Origin: Cytophagales bacterium
Lineage (GTDB): Bacteria; Bacteroidota; Bacteroidia; Cytophagales; Cyclobacteriaceae
Assembly (NCBI GenBank): GCA_022360055.1
Contig: JAKSDO010000083.1
Span: 1 to 64,000, forward strand
Reading direction: 5' to 3'
Length of the DNA stretch: 64,000 bases
Part shown: piece after piece, positions 17,272 to 26,224 of the stretch
Layout of the letters: each line of letters starts with the position of its first letter
Numbering within the stretch: position 1 is the stretch's first letter
Notes under the pieces: generated by a model
Told to the model about the DNA's origin: nothing
Database searches by the model: none
Seen by the model: the letters and a program-made list of their open reading frames with translations, nothing else
Translations under genes and position numbers: made by a program

Positions 17272-19989
17272 TTAAAATTTGATATTGAAGAATACATTCG
17301 GGGTGAAGCCTAATGTCGTAACATCCGTAGCGATTAAATCGCCGTCAATGATTTCAAAGTTCTTGTACCAGATGTTGGTATGGTCGTATACATTGAATAT
17401 GGATAGCCCCAGTTGAGTTTTGGCCTTGCCGAGGAAGAAATTATACGAGGCTGAAAGGTCCATCCTTTGATAATCCGGGAGTCTGAAAGCATTTTTTTCG
17501 CCGATACTCACATAACTTTCGATGTTGCCGTCCAGTAGCGTAACCTCATACGTGCCTACCGGAGAGGTATACGGCTTGCCGGTGGCATATACCCAGGTCG
17601 CTGCCAGATCCCATCGCCCGAGCGACAAACTGTTTACGATCTTAAACTCATGGGTCTGGTCGTGAAGCGCCGGATAGGGTTCGTCCGAGAGTTCGGGGAA
17701 ATCGTACATGACCTGCCCCAGGGTATAGCTTATCCAACCGGTATATTTACCGGCCTTTTTCTGAGCCAGGAATTCGATTCCCCTGGAGTATCCGGTCCCC
17801 TGATAGAAAAGCTCGTCGTACTCCCGGGACCTGGGACCGGCAAATCTCAATGTGTATTCCGCAAGGCCGGAAAGGTCTTTGTAATATGCTTCTATGTCAA
17901 AGAGGAACTTTTCATTCTCATAGCTTACCCCTCCGATATAGTGTATCGCCGACGATACAGGGTTGTTTTCTCCATTGGCCAGCAGCCAGAAATCCCGGCT
18001 GCCCTGGGAGAGGTCTTCCCGTATAATTCGCGTGGCAAACTGGTAGTATTTGCCCCATGCGCCTTTTAGCTTTATTTTAGACGTAAGGCGAAAGACACCT
18101 GAAATGCGCGGTTCATAATACATTTGTCCGGTCACATCAAAATAGTTTGTCCGGATCCCGGGAATCAGGGTCAGCTTTCTCAGAGGTTTCCATCGATCCT
18201 GCACATACAGGGCGTAGACCGTTCCGTTGTCCCGGCGGTCCAGCACATTGACGGTATCGTTTCGCGTATAATTGTACGAGATATCATTGTGCGTCACTTG
18301 AACCCCAAACTCCAATTGATGGACATCGCTCAGCAAATATTCATGGTCTATTTTCAGGGTAATGTCTTTCAAATTATTGTCTTCTACCGTACCGGCTTTT
18401 ATGTAAGAGACCGAGTCGTCTCTGATAATCTCTGTAGTGGTAAACAGATCGCGCTCGCTGAAATAATTCGAGTAGGCAATTATGCTGTTGGTATACCATT
18501 TGCTGTTCCATTGTCTACCCCATTTGAGGCTTGTGCCCCAGTTTCCCCATACCGTAAGATCATTGGTGTTGCTATTAAACCCCGCATTGCCGTTTTGGCC
18601 TCCGCCAAAGCCGAGATTGTTGCTGTTGATATCCCTGGAATTATCGAGATTGTCGGCTCCATTGTAAACGGAGAGCGCAATAATATCTCTGTCGGACGGG
18701 CGAAAGCTGATCTTGCCATTGATGTCGTGGAAAAAGAAGGCAGGCTCTACCTCGGCCTGGGCAAACCTTCCTCTCCCGCCCCTTCCAAAGCCTCCCGGAT
18801 TTTGCTGCGCTTCCGATTCCTGGTTGAACAGGTCAAATATATTGTTGTATAAACCGCTTTTTATGATGTCCGTATAAGACCTGCGTCCGGCAAAGAAAAT
18901 GGAACCCCTGTTTTTTGCAAAGGGAATTTCAAGCGCCGCATTCGCACTGATGGCGCTGATCCCGACGCTGCCGGTGAACTTCTGTGTATTTCCTGTTTTG
19001 CCGGTGAGATCCACAACACTTGAAATTCTTCCGCCATATTTCGATTCGAATCCGCCTTTATAGAGCTGCACGTCCTTAATGGCATTCGCATTAAATGCGC
19101 TGAAAAAACCGTAAAAGTGGTCCACGTGATAAACGGTAAATCCATCGAGCAGATTGAGATTCTGGTCGGGTGTGCCTCCGCGCACATACAATCCGGACGA
19201 TGTTTCATTTGTGCCGCTCACACCCGGAAGCAATTGCAATGATCTGAAAATATCTTTTTCCCCGAGGCTGGGCAATTTGGCAAGCTGATCCGGTGATACG
19301 GTTATTTTACTTATATCTTCCGAAACATTCATCATGCGTTCCTGGGTGGAGGTAATTACAACCTCATCCAACTGACTTGAAATCGATTGGAGTTCTAAAA
19401 TCAACTGACTTTCCAGTAAACCCGGATTTAGCTTAAACTCGGCCGTTTTAAATCCAAGATAGCTCACGATCAGCGTAGAGGTATCGGAAGGAACATCCAA
19501 AAGGGTAAAAAAACCATCTACATTTGTCACTGCCCCCTTTTCCGTACCTTTTATGAGCACTACGGCATTGGGCAGCGACTCTCCGGTACCTCTTTCAGCA
19601 ACCATTCCGGACAGAGTAAAATTATGCCGGGTGGGATCGTAGATCACTTCCAACGGAACCCCCTCCGGCCGGATGATGAGCTTGCTGTTATCGATAAATT
19701 TATAGTGAACGCCTCTTCCGGTCAACAGGGATTCGAGGGCTTCGCTCAAGGCCAGATTATGAAATATCAATGCCTGCAACGGTTTTTTGCCAAACAGATC
19801 CCGATCATAATCCAGTTGAAAGTCATACTTGTCCGCAAGCTTTTCAAGGATCATATCCAGATTAAATCCAAAAAAAGCTTCGGTTACCAATGTCTCTTCG
19901 ATCTTGCGCTCCTGAGCAAAAAGGGCACCGGATAATAGAGATAAAATAAGGATTTGGATGAAGGTTTTTTTTCGCAATGTAAAATTCAT
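17272..19989 (-). CDS. TonB-dependent receptor with STN and carboxypeptidase-regulatory-like domains
   Basis: A 905-residue outer membrane receptor. Signal peptide ends at GALFAQ. Residues about 30-105 form an STN-like (secretin/TonB N-terminal) domain (FNLDMILEKLADKYDFQLDY... VHYKFIDNSKLIIR). Residues about 120-205 form a carboxypeptidase-regulatory-like domain (FTLSGMVAERGTGESLPNA, GFFTLLDVP). The plug follows (SLGEKDIFRSLQLLPGVSGT, GLYVRGGTPDQNLNLLDG), then the 22-strand barrel ending in FTPNVFFNIKF. STN domains often pass signals to anti-sigma factors, but no sigma/anti-sigma pair is in the window. It is the first gene of an operon with the DUF4249 lipoprotein and has a good upstream promoter. 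Confidence 0.92.
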   Translation of the reverse strand: MNFTLRKKTFIQILILSLLSGALFAQERKIEETLVTEAFFGFNLDMILEKLADKYDFQLDYDRDLFGKKPLQALIFHNLALSEALESLLTGRGVHYKFIDNSKLIIRPEGVPLEVIYDPTRHNFTLSGMVAERGTGESLPNAVVLIKGTEKGAVTNVDGFFTLLDVPSDTSTLIVSYLGFKTAEFKLNPGLLESQLILELQSISSQLDEVVITSTQERMMNVSEDISKITVSPDQLAKLPSLGEKDIFRSLQLLPGVSGTNETSSGLYVRGGTPDQNLNLLDGFTVYHVDHFYGFFSAFNANAIKDVQLYKGGFESKYGGRISSVVDLTGKTGNTQKFTGSVGISAISANAALEIPFAKNRGSIFFAGRRSYTDIIKSGLYNNIFDLFNQESEAQQNPGGFGRGGRGRFAQAEVEPAFFFHDINGKISFRPSDRDIIALSVYNGADNLDNSRDINSNNLGFGGGQNGNAGFNSNTNDLTVWGNWGTSLKWGRQWNSKWYTNSIIAYSNYFSERDLFTTTEIIRDDSVSYIKAGTVEDNNLKDITLKIDHEYLLSDVHQLEFGVQVTHNDISYNYTRNDTVNVLDRRDNGTVYALYVQDRWKPLRKLTLIPGIRTNYFDVTGQMYYEPRISGVFRLTSKIKLKGAWGKYYQFATRIIREDLSQGSRDFWLLANGENNPVSSAIHYIGGVSYENEKFLFDIEAYYKDLSGLAEYTLRFAGPRSREYDELFYQGTGYSRGIEFLAQKKAGKYTGWISYTLGQVMYDFPELSDEPYPALHDQTHEFKIVNSLSLGRWDLAATWVYATGKPYTSPVGTYEVTLLDGNIESYVSIGEKNAFRLPDYQRMDLSASYNFFLGKAKTQLGLSIFNVYDHTNIWYKNFEIIDGDLIATDVTTLGFTPNVFFNIKF

Positions 19990-20022
19990 GTCATCGTTTA
20001 GCTCTATACATTAAAATGGTTT

Positions 20023-20051
20023 CAAATTTATAACTGTGGTTTATGCCTCAA
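20023..20051 (-). promoter_or_regulatory. Bacteroidota-type promoter for the TonB receptor operon
   Basis: On the minus strand, TTG (20051-20049) and TAAATTTG (20030-20023) are 18 bases apart, matching the -33 TTG / -7 TAnnTTTG consensus of this phylum. The -7 box lies 33 bases before the start codon at 19989. Confidence 0.65.
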
Positions 20052-20121
20052 AATCTTATCTACCCAGGTTGTGATTTTATCAACGAACGGTGCCTGTTTT
20101 CCATCAAACATAATCGTACAC

Positions 20122-20153
20122 GTAATGTCATTTCAACTGAAAGGAGATCAACA
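20122..20153 (+). repeat. dispersed repeat copy A
   Basis: TAATGTCATTTCAACTGAAA followed by GGAGATCAAC resembles 29988-30030 and the reverse complement of 29054-29080. Shared core is ATGTCATTT(C/T)(A/G)A ... GGAGA. All three copies are non-coding. Confidence 0.4.
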
Positions 20154-20594
20154 GCATGCGGAAATCTAACTTTTTGCATCAAAGAAGCCGGATCTCTCGC
20201 ATCCGACTACCTGCAGGTTGGTGATTACACAAAGCAATTGATAGGACATACGGCCCGAATCAGCGATAAACTTCTATCGTTGTTTTGACAGCTAATAATT
20301 CTCAATGCTTTAGATGCGTCAAACCGGAGATGGTTTAATGTTCGCTTCACTTTTTGGAATAAATTTTTTAGTCCGGAACATTCATGGAGTTTCTCGCCCT
20401 CCGGGCCGATAAAGCATAAAACACTCAAAATCGGACATGATGAGCGTCCCTTTGTTTATCCCGATTTATTCACAATAAATCATTTTCTGGAGAACAGTAT
20501 ATCAGTAAAAGGACGAACCAAATACGCACCGGGACCACCCCGGTGATTACCTTGTTGATTTCTCCGTCAAAACAATCTACTGCAATAATATAAA

Positions 20595-20663
20595 CTACAT
20601 TTAAGTAAAAAATATTTAAGATTTATTTGTGCGCACAAATATAATTACTACATTTAAGTAAAA
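20595..20663 (+). promoter_or_regulatory. candidate PadR control region: palindrome flanked by direct repeats
   Basis: An exact 18-bp palindrome, TATTTGTGCGCACAAATA (20624-20641), lies between two identical 16-bp copies of CTACATTTAAGTAAAA (20595-20610 and 20648-20663), 53 bases apart. The second copy ends 9 bases before the PadR start codon. PadR proteins commonly repress their own operon by binding such symmetric sites near the promoter. Assigning these sites to this PadR is inference. Confidence 0.6.
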
Positions 20664-20672
20664 TATAGACTT

Positions 20673-21002
20673 ATGAGCAAACATCACCTCGGAGAATTTG
20701 AAGAGATCGTTCTATTGACCGTAGCAATTTTACATGATGAAGCTTACGGGATCGCAATTATTGATGAAATGGAAAACAGATTAGAAAGGAAGGTAAGTAT
20801 CGGCGCGCTTCAGACCGTGTTGCGAAGATTGGAAAAAAAAGGGTACCTCACTTCAAAGTTTGGTGAGGCCACTCAGGTAAGGGGAGGAAAGCGCAAGCGG
20901 TATTTCTTCATCACGGCATTTGGAAAAAAAGTGTTGGCCGAAGTAAAAGAGCAGCGCCTGGCCCTTTGGAACGCCATTCCCAGAATTGTTTTCAACAACT
21001 GA
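20673..21002 (+). CDS. PadR-family transcriptional regulator
   Basis: A 109-residue winged-helix regulator. It has the PadR pattern: GEFEEIVLLTVAILHDEAYG at the start, then IIDEMENRLERKVSIGALQT (recognition helix region), VLRRLEKKGYLTSKFGEA, and the wing RGGKRKRYFFITAFGKKVL. It stops 4 bases before the first of three FtsX-type permease genes and is almost certainly in the same operon. Linked PadR and 'prefix domain' permeases are a recurrent arrangement in this phylum, suggesting that it controls the exporters. The symmetric sites just upstream are plausible autoregulatory operators. Confidence 0.92.
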   Translation: MSKHHLGEFEEIVLLTVAILHDEAYGIAIIDEMENRLERKVSIGALQTVLRRLEKKGYLTSKFGEATQVRGGKRKRYFFITAFGKKVLAEVKEQRLALWNAIPRIVFNN

Positions 21003-21006
21003 AGAA

Positions 21007-23613
21007 ATGAAAGATCGCAAGTCATTGCCACCTCGTTTTCCCCTCCGCTTCTTCCGCTGGTACTGCCATCCGGAGTACCGGGAAGATATTGAGGGGGATT
21101 TGATGGAGCGGTTTGAGTGTCGGCTGGAGGAAAAAGGAATAAGGTCGGCAAGGTGGGAATTCTTTATGGATGTCATGCTGCTATTCCGGCCTGGGATCGT
21201 CAAATCACTGTTTGGAAATCAAAAACTCAATTCATACGTCATGTACAGATATCACATCAAATTTGCATGGAGAAGCCTTATCAGGAACCGGCAGTTTTCC
21301 ATCATCAATATCCTGGGGCTAACCCTTGGGCTGAGCTGCTGTATCCTCATTTATTCATTTGTAAAGTATCATTCCAGCTTCGATGATTTTCATGCCGACA
21401 CGGACAGGATCTATCGCTTTGTCACTGAGGAACATTTGCAAAACATCTCGTACACCCCTGCCGTGCATAATCCATTTGGCAAAGTATTCCGGGAGGAATT
21501 TACGTATGCCGAAAAAGTGGCCCGGGTCTGTACGGAAGGGCGCGGTCTAATCACTGTCGGAGAACAGGACAAGTACCGGGAAGCCATAGCGTTCGCGGAG
21601 ACCGAATATTTCGGGATCATGAATTTTCCTCTGGTCCGTGGCACGGCAGAAAAGGCCTTGAGCCAACCGAATTCAGTCGTGCTCACCGAAAGCCTCGCGC
21701 AAAAATATTTTGGTGCGCATGACCCTGTTTCACGTACGCTGGAGCTGGACAATAAAATCCCGCTTACTGTGACAGGGGTACTGAAAGACATCCCCAAAAA
21801 TTCCGACTTCCGTACGCAACTTTACATCTCCTACAGCACCTTGTCCCAATACAACCCTTGGTATACGGATGATAATTCATGGGGAGGCATCTCCAGCAAT
21901 ATGAAGTGTTTTGTACGCTTAAAGGCCGGTGTAAACGCTGCCATGGTCGAAGCGTCTCTTTCAGGGTTACACGAACGATTCCGGCCCGATCGTCAGGGCA
22001 TGTACGTTTACAAATTACAACCTTTGAAAGACGTACACTTTAGCTCTTTGTATGGCGGTGTGGTTTCCAAAAGGAATCTTGTGGTGCTGGTGATCATAGG
22101 TCTATTCCTTCTCGTCGCCGCGTGCTTCAATTTTATCAACTTAGCTACTGCGCTCGTACTTAGGCGCTCCAGGGAGATCGGCATAAGCAAGGTGATCGGA
22201 GGTACAAGAAGCAGTTTGTTTTTGCGGTTTATGGTAGAAACCAGCCTTATAACCTTCTTGTCGATCAGCCTGGCATTATTGGTTTCCCGGATCTCGATTC
22301 CCCGGATCAACCGTTGGCTGGGAGATACACTGCGGTTTGACGACCCCTTGCCGACAGATCTCCTGTTTTTCCTTCCGATCCTCTTTTTCCTGGTGGTTTT
22401 CGTTTCGGGCTCTTATCCGGGGGTCGTGCTGGCCAGGCTTTCACCCATCACTACCTTAAAAGGGAAGCTGGCACAGCATAACTTCGGGGGCTTTAACATT
22501 CGGCGTACACTGATCGTCGGTCAGTTTGTGATCTCCCAGTTATTGATTGTCGGGTTGATCGTGATTGTACACCAAATGAAGTTTACCCAGTCGGACCTGG
22601 GGTTTGCCAAAGACGCGATAGTAATCGTGCCCACCGGTTCGGAGGATGAAAAAATGAAAACCCTGAAAAACGAATTGCTCCGGTTGTCCGGTGTTGACAA
22701 TGTTTCTACCTGTCTGGCTCCGCCGGCTGCCGGTGACAATAGTTGGAGTTTAACATTCTACTATGACAACCGCAATGAACCGGAGGGGTACGACATACAG
22801 TTCAAAAGTGCGGATGAGGATTACCTTGCCACCTTCGACATCGATTTGGTAGCCGGAAGAAACCTCCTCCCGTGTGATACGGTCCGGGAATTTTTGGTCA
22901 ACGAGACCTTTGTGAAAAAGCTCAACCTGGCATCGCCGGGAGAGGTTATTGGCAAAAAACTGGCGGTCAACGGTCGCCGGTGGAAAGGAACCGTCGTCGG
23001 TGTGATCAAAGACTTTTACGACCAATCTTTTCATGCAGAAAAAAATCCCGTTTGTATTACAACCCACCTTAAATACTACAGGCGTTACGCCATCAGGCTG
23101 AATGGCTCCGACTACGGGCAAACACTGACCTCCATAGGATCGTATTGGAGTGAAAGGTACCCGGACCAACTCTTTTCCTACGAATTCCTTGACGATCGGG
23201 TGGCCAAACTCTATGAAACCGAACATGTAATCCTGAACCTTGTTCAAGCATTTACTGCCCTGGCCATCCTCATTGGTTGCATAGGGCTTTTTGGACTGGT
23301 CTCCTTCATGGTCTCGCGAAAAAAGAAAGAAGTCGCCATCCGCAAAATACTGGGGGCGGCGGTTTCCAGTATCCTCGCTATTTTCAGCATGGAATTCCTA
23401 AAGCTTATCCTGGTATCCACTGCAATAGCCGCTCCTCTTGGATGGTGGGTCATGTCCGGCTGGTTGGAAAACTTCACGTACAAAATTAATCTGGGACTAT
23501 GGATCTTCGCGCTTTCCTTTGGGATATGCGCGATCATTTCAATGCTCACCATCGGGTTTCAAAGTGCAAAGGCAGCCTGGGCCAATCCGGTAGATTTTCT
23601 TCAGGATGAATAA
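21007..23613 (+). CDS. FtsX/MacB-type ABC transporter permease with prefix domain (first of three)
   Basis: An 868-residue permease, starting at ATG 21007 (a TTG at 20986 in frame is less likely, as it overlaps padR). Residues about 8-70 are the 'permease prefix domain 2' (FPLRFFRWYCHPEYREDIEG ... LLFRPGI). Then follows TM1 (FSIINILGLTLGLSCCILIY), a periplasmic MacB-like domain, a three-helix FtsX block (LLVAACFNFINLATALVLRR), TMs near residues 410-490, a second periplasmic domain and a second FtsX block (KKEVAIRKILGAAVSSIL). This layout suits export or membrane mechanotransmission driven by a separate MacB/LolD-type ATPase, which is not in this window. It overlaps the next permease by 8 bases. 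Confidence 0.92.
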   Translation: MKDRKSLPPRFPLRFFRWYCHPEYREDIEGDLMERFECRLEEKGIRSARWEFFMDVMLLFRPGIVKSLFGNQKLNSYVMYRYHIKFAWRSLIRNRQFSIINILGLTLGLSCCILIYSFVKYHSSFDDFHADTDRIYRFVTEEHLQNISYTPAVHNPFGKVFREEFTYAEKVARVCTEGRGLITVGEQDKYREAIAFAETEYFGIMNFPLVRGTAEKALSQPNSVVLTESLAQKYFGAHDPVSRTLELDNKIPLTVTGVLKDIPKNSDFRTQLYISYSTLSQYNPWYTDDNSWGGISSNMKCFVRLKAGVNAAMVEASLSGLHERFRPDRQGMYVYKLQPLKDVHFSSLYGGVVSKRNLVVLVIIGLFLLVAACFNFINLATALVLRRSREIGISKVIGGTRSSLFLRFMVETSLITFLSISLALLVSRISIPRINRWLGDTLRFDDPLPTDLLFFLPILFFLVVFVSGSYPGVVLARLSPITTLKGKLAQHNFGGFNIRRTLIVGQFVISQLLIVGLIVIVHQMKFTQSDLGFAKDAIVIVPTGSEDEKMKTLKNELLRLSGVDNVSTCLAPPAAGDNSWSLTFYYDNRNEPEGYDIQFKSADEDYLATFDIDLVAGRNLLPCDTVREFLVNETFVKKLNLASPGEVIGKKLAVNGRRWKGTVVGVIKDFYDQSFHAEKNPVCITTHLKYYRRYAIRLNGSDYGQTLTSIGSYWSERYPDQLFSYEFLDDRVAKLYETEHVILNLVQAFTALAILIGCIGLFGLVSFMVSRKKKEVAIRKILGAAVSSILAIFSMEFLKLILVSTAIAAPLGWWVMSGWLENFTYKINLGLWIFALSFGICAIISMLTIGFQSAKAAWANPVDFLQDE
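21040..21079 (+). repeat. 40-bp DNA block identical in all three permease genes
   Basis: The segments 21040-21079, 23636-23675 and 26258-26297 are identical base for base and encode PLRFFRWYCHPEY. Similarity remains high for roughly 100 more bases in each gene (EDIEGDL.ERFE), whereas the rest of the genes has diverged widely. Confidence 0.9.
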
Positions 23614-26203
23614 GCCGATTTCCCCACCGAAACTCCCCCTCCGCTTCTTCCGCTGGTACTGCCATCCGGAGTACCGGGAAGATATCGAAGGGGATCTGAT
23701 GGAGCGGTTTGAGCGGCGGCGGGAAGAAAAAGGAATACGGCCGGCAAGGTGGAGATTTATCAAAGATGTTTTACTGCTTTTCAGGCCCGGAATTATCCGG
23801 CAAATAAATTTGATTCGAACACAAAACACATACGCTATGTTCCGACACAATTTTATAATTTCTCTAAGAAATTTCTATCGATACAGAACTTCGTTTGTCA
23901 TCAATATGGCAGGACTTTCCACAGGTCTGGCTTGTTCCCTTCTTATCTATCTCTGGGTTTCCGACGAGCTGGCGACGGACAAATTTCATGAGAAAGACGG
24001 CAGACTATACCAGGTCCTGGAGCGGCGCATGGGTAATGAGGGTTGGGGAACAGCGGATGAGACTTCCGGTCCTATGGCAGATCTTATAAAAGAGGAAATG
24101 CCGGAAGTAGAGTATTCAACAGCCGTTGGTCCTGTCTGGTGGCCGGGATTTGACAACTTCACGGTTTCTGTCGGACAGCATAGCGTGCGCGCAGCCGGGC
24201 AATATGCCGGCAGGGATTACTTTAATATTTTCTCCTTCGATCTTCTTACGGGAAGTAAGGACCGTGTGCTTTCTGATAAAAATTCGATCGTCTTGTCCGA
24301 AGAACTGGCCATCAAGCTCTTTAAATCAATAGAAGATGCCGTTGGTCAGGTTGTAATGATAAACCAGGAACAAGAGTTTATTATCTCCGGTGTAATGAAG
24401 AATGTTCCCTCACAATCATCCATTCAATTCGACCTGGTCATGCCATTCGAAAACCTGGAGGACCTGAAGCCCTGGGTGAAGAGCTGGGGACATTCAGGGC
24501 CTATCGTTTATGCGACTTTAAAAGAAGGAACGGATGTGGACTACTTCAATGAGAAGTTTGCAGCTTTCCTAAAAGAACGGTTCGGTGCCGAAGCTGTATC
24601 AGAACGCATCGCATTTCTAAAACAATTTTCAAAAATCTATTTGTTTGGCATTTCCGAAAACGAGGTTCAAAGAATTAGATATGTAAAGCTATTCTCCATC
24701 ATTGCCATATTCATACTTCTGATAGCTTGTATAAACTTCATGAATCTATCCACCGCCCGAGCATCGAGAAGGTTGAAGGAGGTCGGAGTAAAAAAAGTTG
24801 TTGGAGCCAAAAGAATAAACCTGGTTCTGCAGTTTATGGGAGAATCGGTTTTGATCTCCTGTTTGTCTTTAGCTACAGCTACTCTATTCGTCTTTCTGTA
24901 CCTGCCTGAATTTAACCATATAACCGGTAAACAACTATCGATACAAATTGATCCTGATTTGTTGCTGCGTGTTCTCCTTTTAGCAATTGCAACCGGACTC
25001 ATTGCCGGTAGTTACCCGGCATTATACCTGTCAGGTTTCAAGCCAATCCGGATACTAAAAAGCAGCATAAGTTCATCGCCAGGTGAAGTTTTGGTTCGCA
25101 AAGGTCTTGTCATCTTCCAGTTCTCAATAAGTATTTTAATGATCGTGTGTGTGTTGATTGTGTATAAACAAATCGAATTTGTTCAAAACAAATATATCGG
25201 TTACGAAAAAGAGCATGTTATCTGGTTTGAAATGGAAGGTAAATTGAAAGAAAACCATAAGGCTTTCATCACGGAACTTCGAAAATTGCCCGGTGTAAAT
25301 AATGCTGCCGGCACATCTCACAGAATGGTGGGTCATAACTGGTCCACGACTGGCGTACAATGGGAAGGTCGGGATCCCGAGGATAGAACCGGATTTCAAA
25401 TCGTTGGAGTTGATTACGGATTCATCGAAATGATGAAATTTGATTTTGTGGAAGGCCGCTCATTCTCAAACGAATATGGTGCTGATATTGATAAAATCAT
25501 TTTCAATGAAGTCGCCATAGAAGCGATGAATTTGAGCGATCCGATAGGAAAATCTGTCAAAATTTTAGGTGGTGAAAAGGAAATAATCGGTGTGGCAAAG
25601 AACTTTCATTTTAAATCCTTACACGAAGAATTGGAGCCTCTGCTATTCATCTTGTTGCCATCCGATTTAAATAAAATCATGGTGAGAATTGAAGATGGCA
25701 GAGAAAAGGAAGCGCTGACCAACATCGGTAGCTTGTATGAATCTTTTAATCCCGGGTTTACGTTTGACTATCGGTTTCTTGATGACAATTACCAGGATCT
25801 ATACCTCGCAGAACAGCGCGTCTCTACCTTATCCAAATACTTTGCAGGTATTGCTATTCTCATCTCATGCCTTGGATTATTTGGACTTGCCGCGTTTACC
25901 GCGGAAAGACGTCGAAAAGAGATTGGTATTAGAAAAGTTTTGGGATCAAGTGTCTTTGAAATTGTCAGATTACTCTCGGATGGTTTCATAAAAATGGTCA
26001 TCGTGGCAATCCTCATAGCCACACCTGTTGCTTATTACATTGCCAAATCCTGGCTGGGTCAATTTGCATACAGAATAGAAATGGAGTGGTGGTATTTTGC
26101 CGGGGCTGGATTGTTGGCAATGTTAGTTGTATGGCTTACCGTAGGTGTTCAAACAGTAAAAGCCGCCAGTATCAATCCGACAGAATGTCTGAGAGATGAA
26201 TAA
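23606..26203 (+). CDS. FtsX/MacB-type ABC transporter permease with prefix domain (second of three)
   Basis: An 865-residue paralogue of its neighbours. The prefix domain is at residues about 5-65 (LPLRFFRWYCHPEYREDIEG). TM1 is FVINMAGLSTGLACSLLIYL. The first FtsX block reads LLIACINFMNLSTARASRRL and KEVGVKKVVGAKR. The second reads GLFGLAAFTAERRRKEIGIR and KVLGSSVFEIVRLLSDGF. The start ATG lies inside the end of the upstream gene (8-base overlap), indicating translational coupling. The periplasmic domains differ strongly from those of the other two, so substrates or partners may differ. Confidence 0.92.
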   Translation: MNKPISPPKLPLRFFRWYCHPEYREDIEGDLMERFERRREEKGIRPARWRFIKDVLLLFRPGIIRQINLIRTQNTYAMFRHNFIISLRNFYRYRTSFVINMAGLSTGLACSLLIYLWVSDELATDKFHEKDGRLYQVLERRMGNEGWGTADETSGPMADLIKEEMPEVEYSTAVGPVWWPGFDNFTVSVGQHSVRAAGQYAGRDYFNIFSFDLLTGSKDRVLSDKNSIVLSEELAIKLFKSIEDAVGQVVMINQEQEFIISGVMKNVPSQSSIQFDLVMPFENLEDLKPWVKSWGHSGPIVYATLKEGTDVDYFNEKFAAFLKERFGAEAVSERIAFLKQFSKIYLFGISENEVQRIRYVKLFSIIAIFILLIACINFMNLSTARASRRLKEVGVKKVVGAKRINLVLQFMGESVLISCLSLATATLFVFLYLPEFNHITGKQLSIQIDPDLLLRVLLLAIATGLIAGSYPALYLSGFKPIRILKSSISSSPGEVLVRKGLVIFQFSISILMIVCVLIVYKQIEFVQNKYIGYEKEHVIWFEMEGKLKENHKAFITELRKLPGVNNAAGTSHRMVGHNWSTTGVQWEGRDPEDRTGFQIVGVDYGFIEMMKFDFVEGRSFSNEYGADIDKIIFNEVAIEAMNLSDPIGKSVKILGGEKEIIGVAKNFHFKSLHEELEPLLFILLPSDLNKIMVRIEDGREKEALTNIGSLYESFNPGFTFDYRFLDDNYQDLYLAEQRVSTLSKYFAGIAILISCLGLFGLAAFTAERRRKEIGIRKVLGSSVFEIVRLLSDGFIKMVIVAILIATPVAYYIAKSWLGQFAYRIEMEWWYFAGAGLLAMLVVWLTVGVQTVKAASINPTECLRDE

Positions 26204-26224
26204 CTGAATTAACTTGAGAAAAAC

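Larger units (their letters stand above)
19990..20672. other. 683-bp divergent spacer with promoter signals and a dispersed repeat
   Basis: No credible gene is seen; an 81-codon frame at 20043-20288 has no recognisable features. The left end carries the TonB receptor promoter (20023-20051), the right end the PadR control region (20595-20663). Between them (about 20122-20153) is a copy of a dispersed repeat related to those near 29054 and 29988. Confidence 0.5.

Noticed and set aside
18124..18852. 242-codon plus-strand open frame
   Set aside because: Antisense to the STN TonB receptor; a by-product of codon usage.
20043..20288. 81-codon plus-strand open frame
   Set aside because: Briefly resembles an integrase tail (QLIGHT), but lacks the catalytic Arg and Tyr and contains a dispersed repeat.
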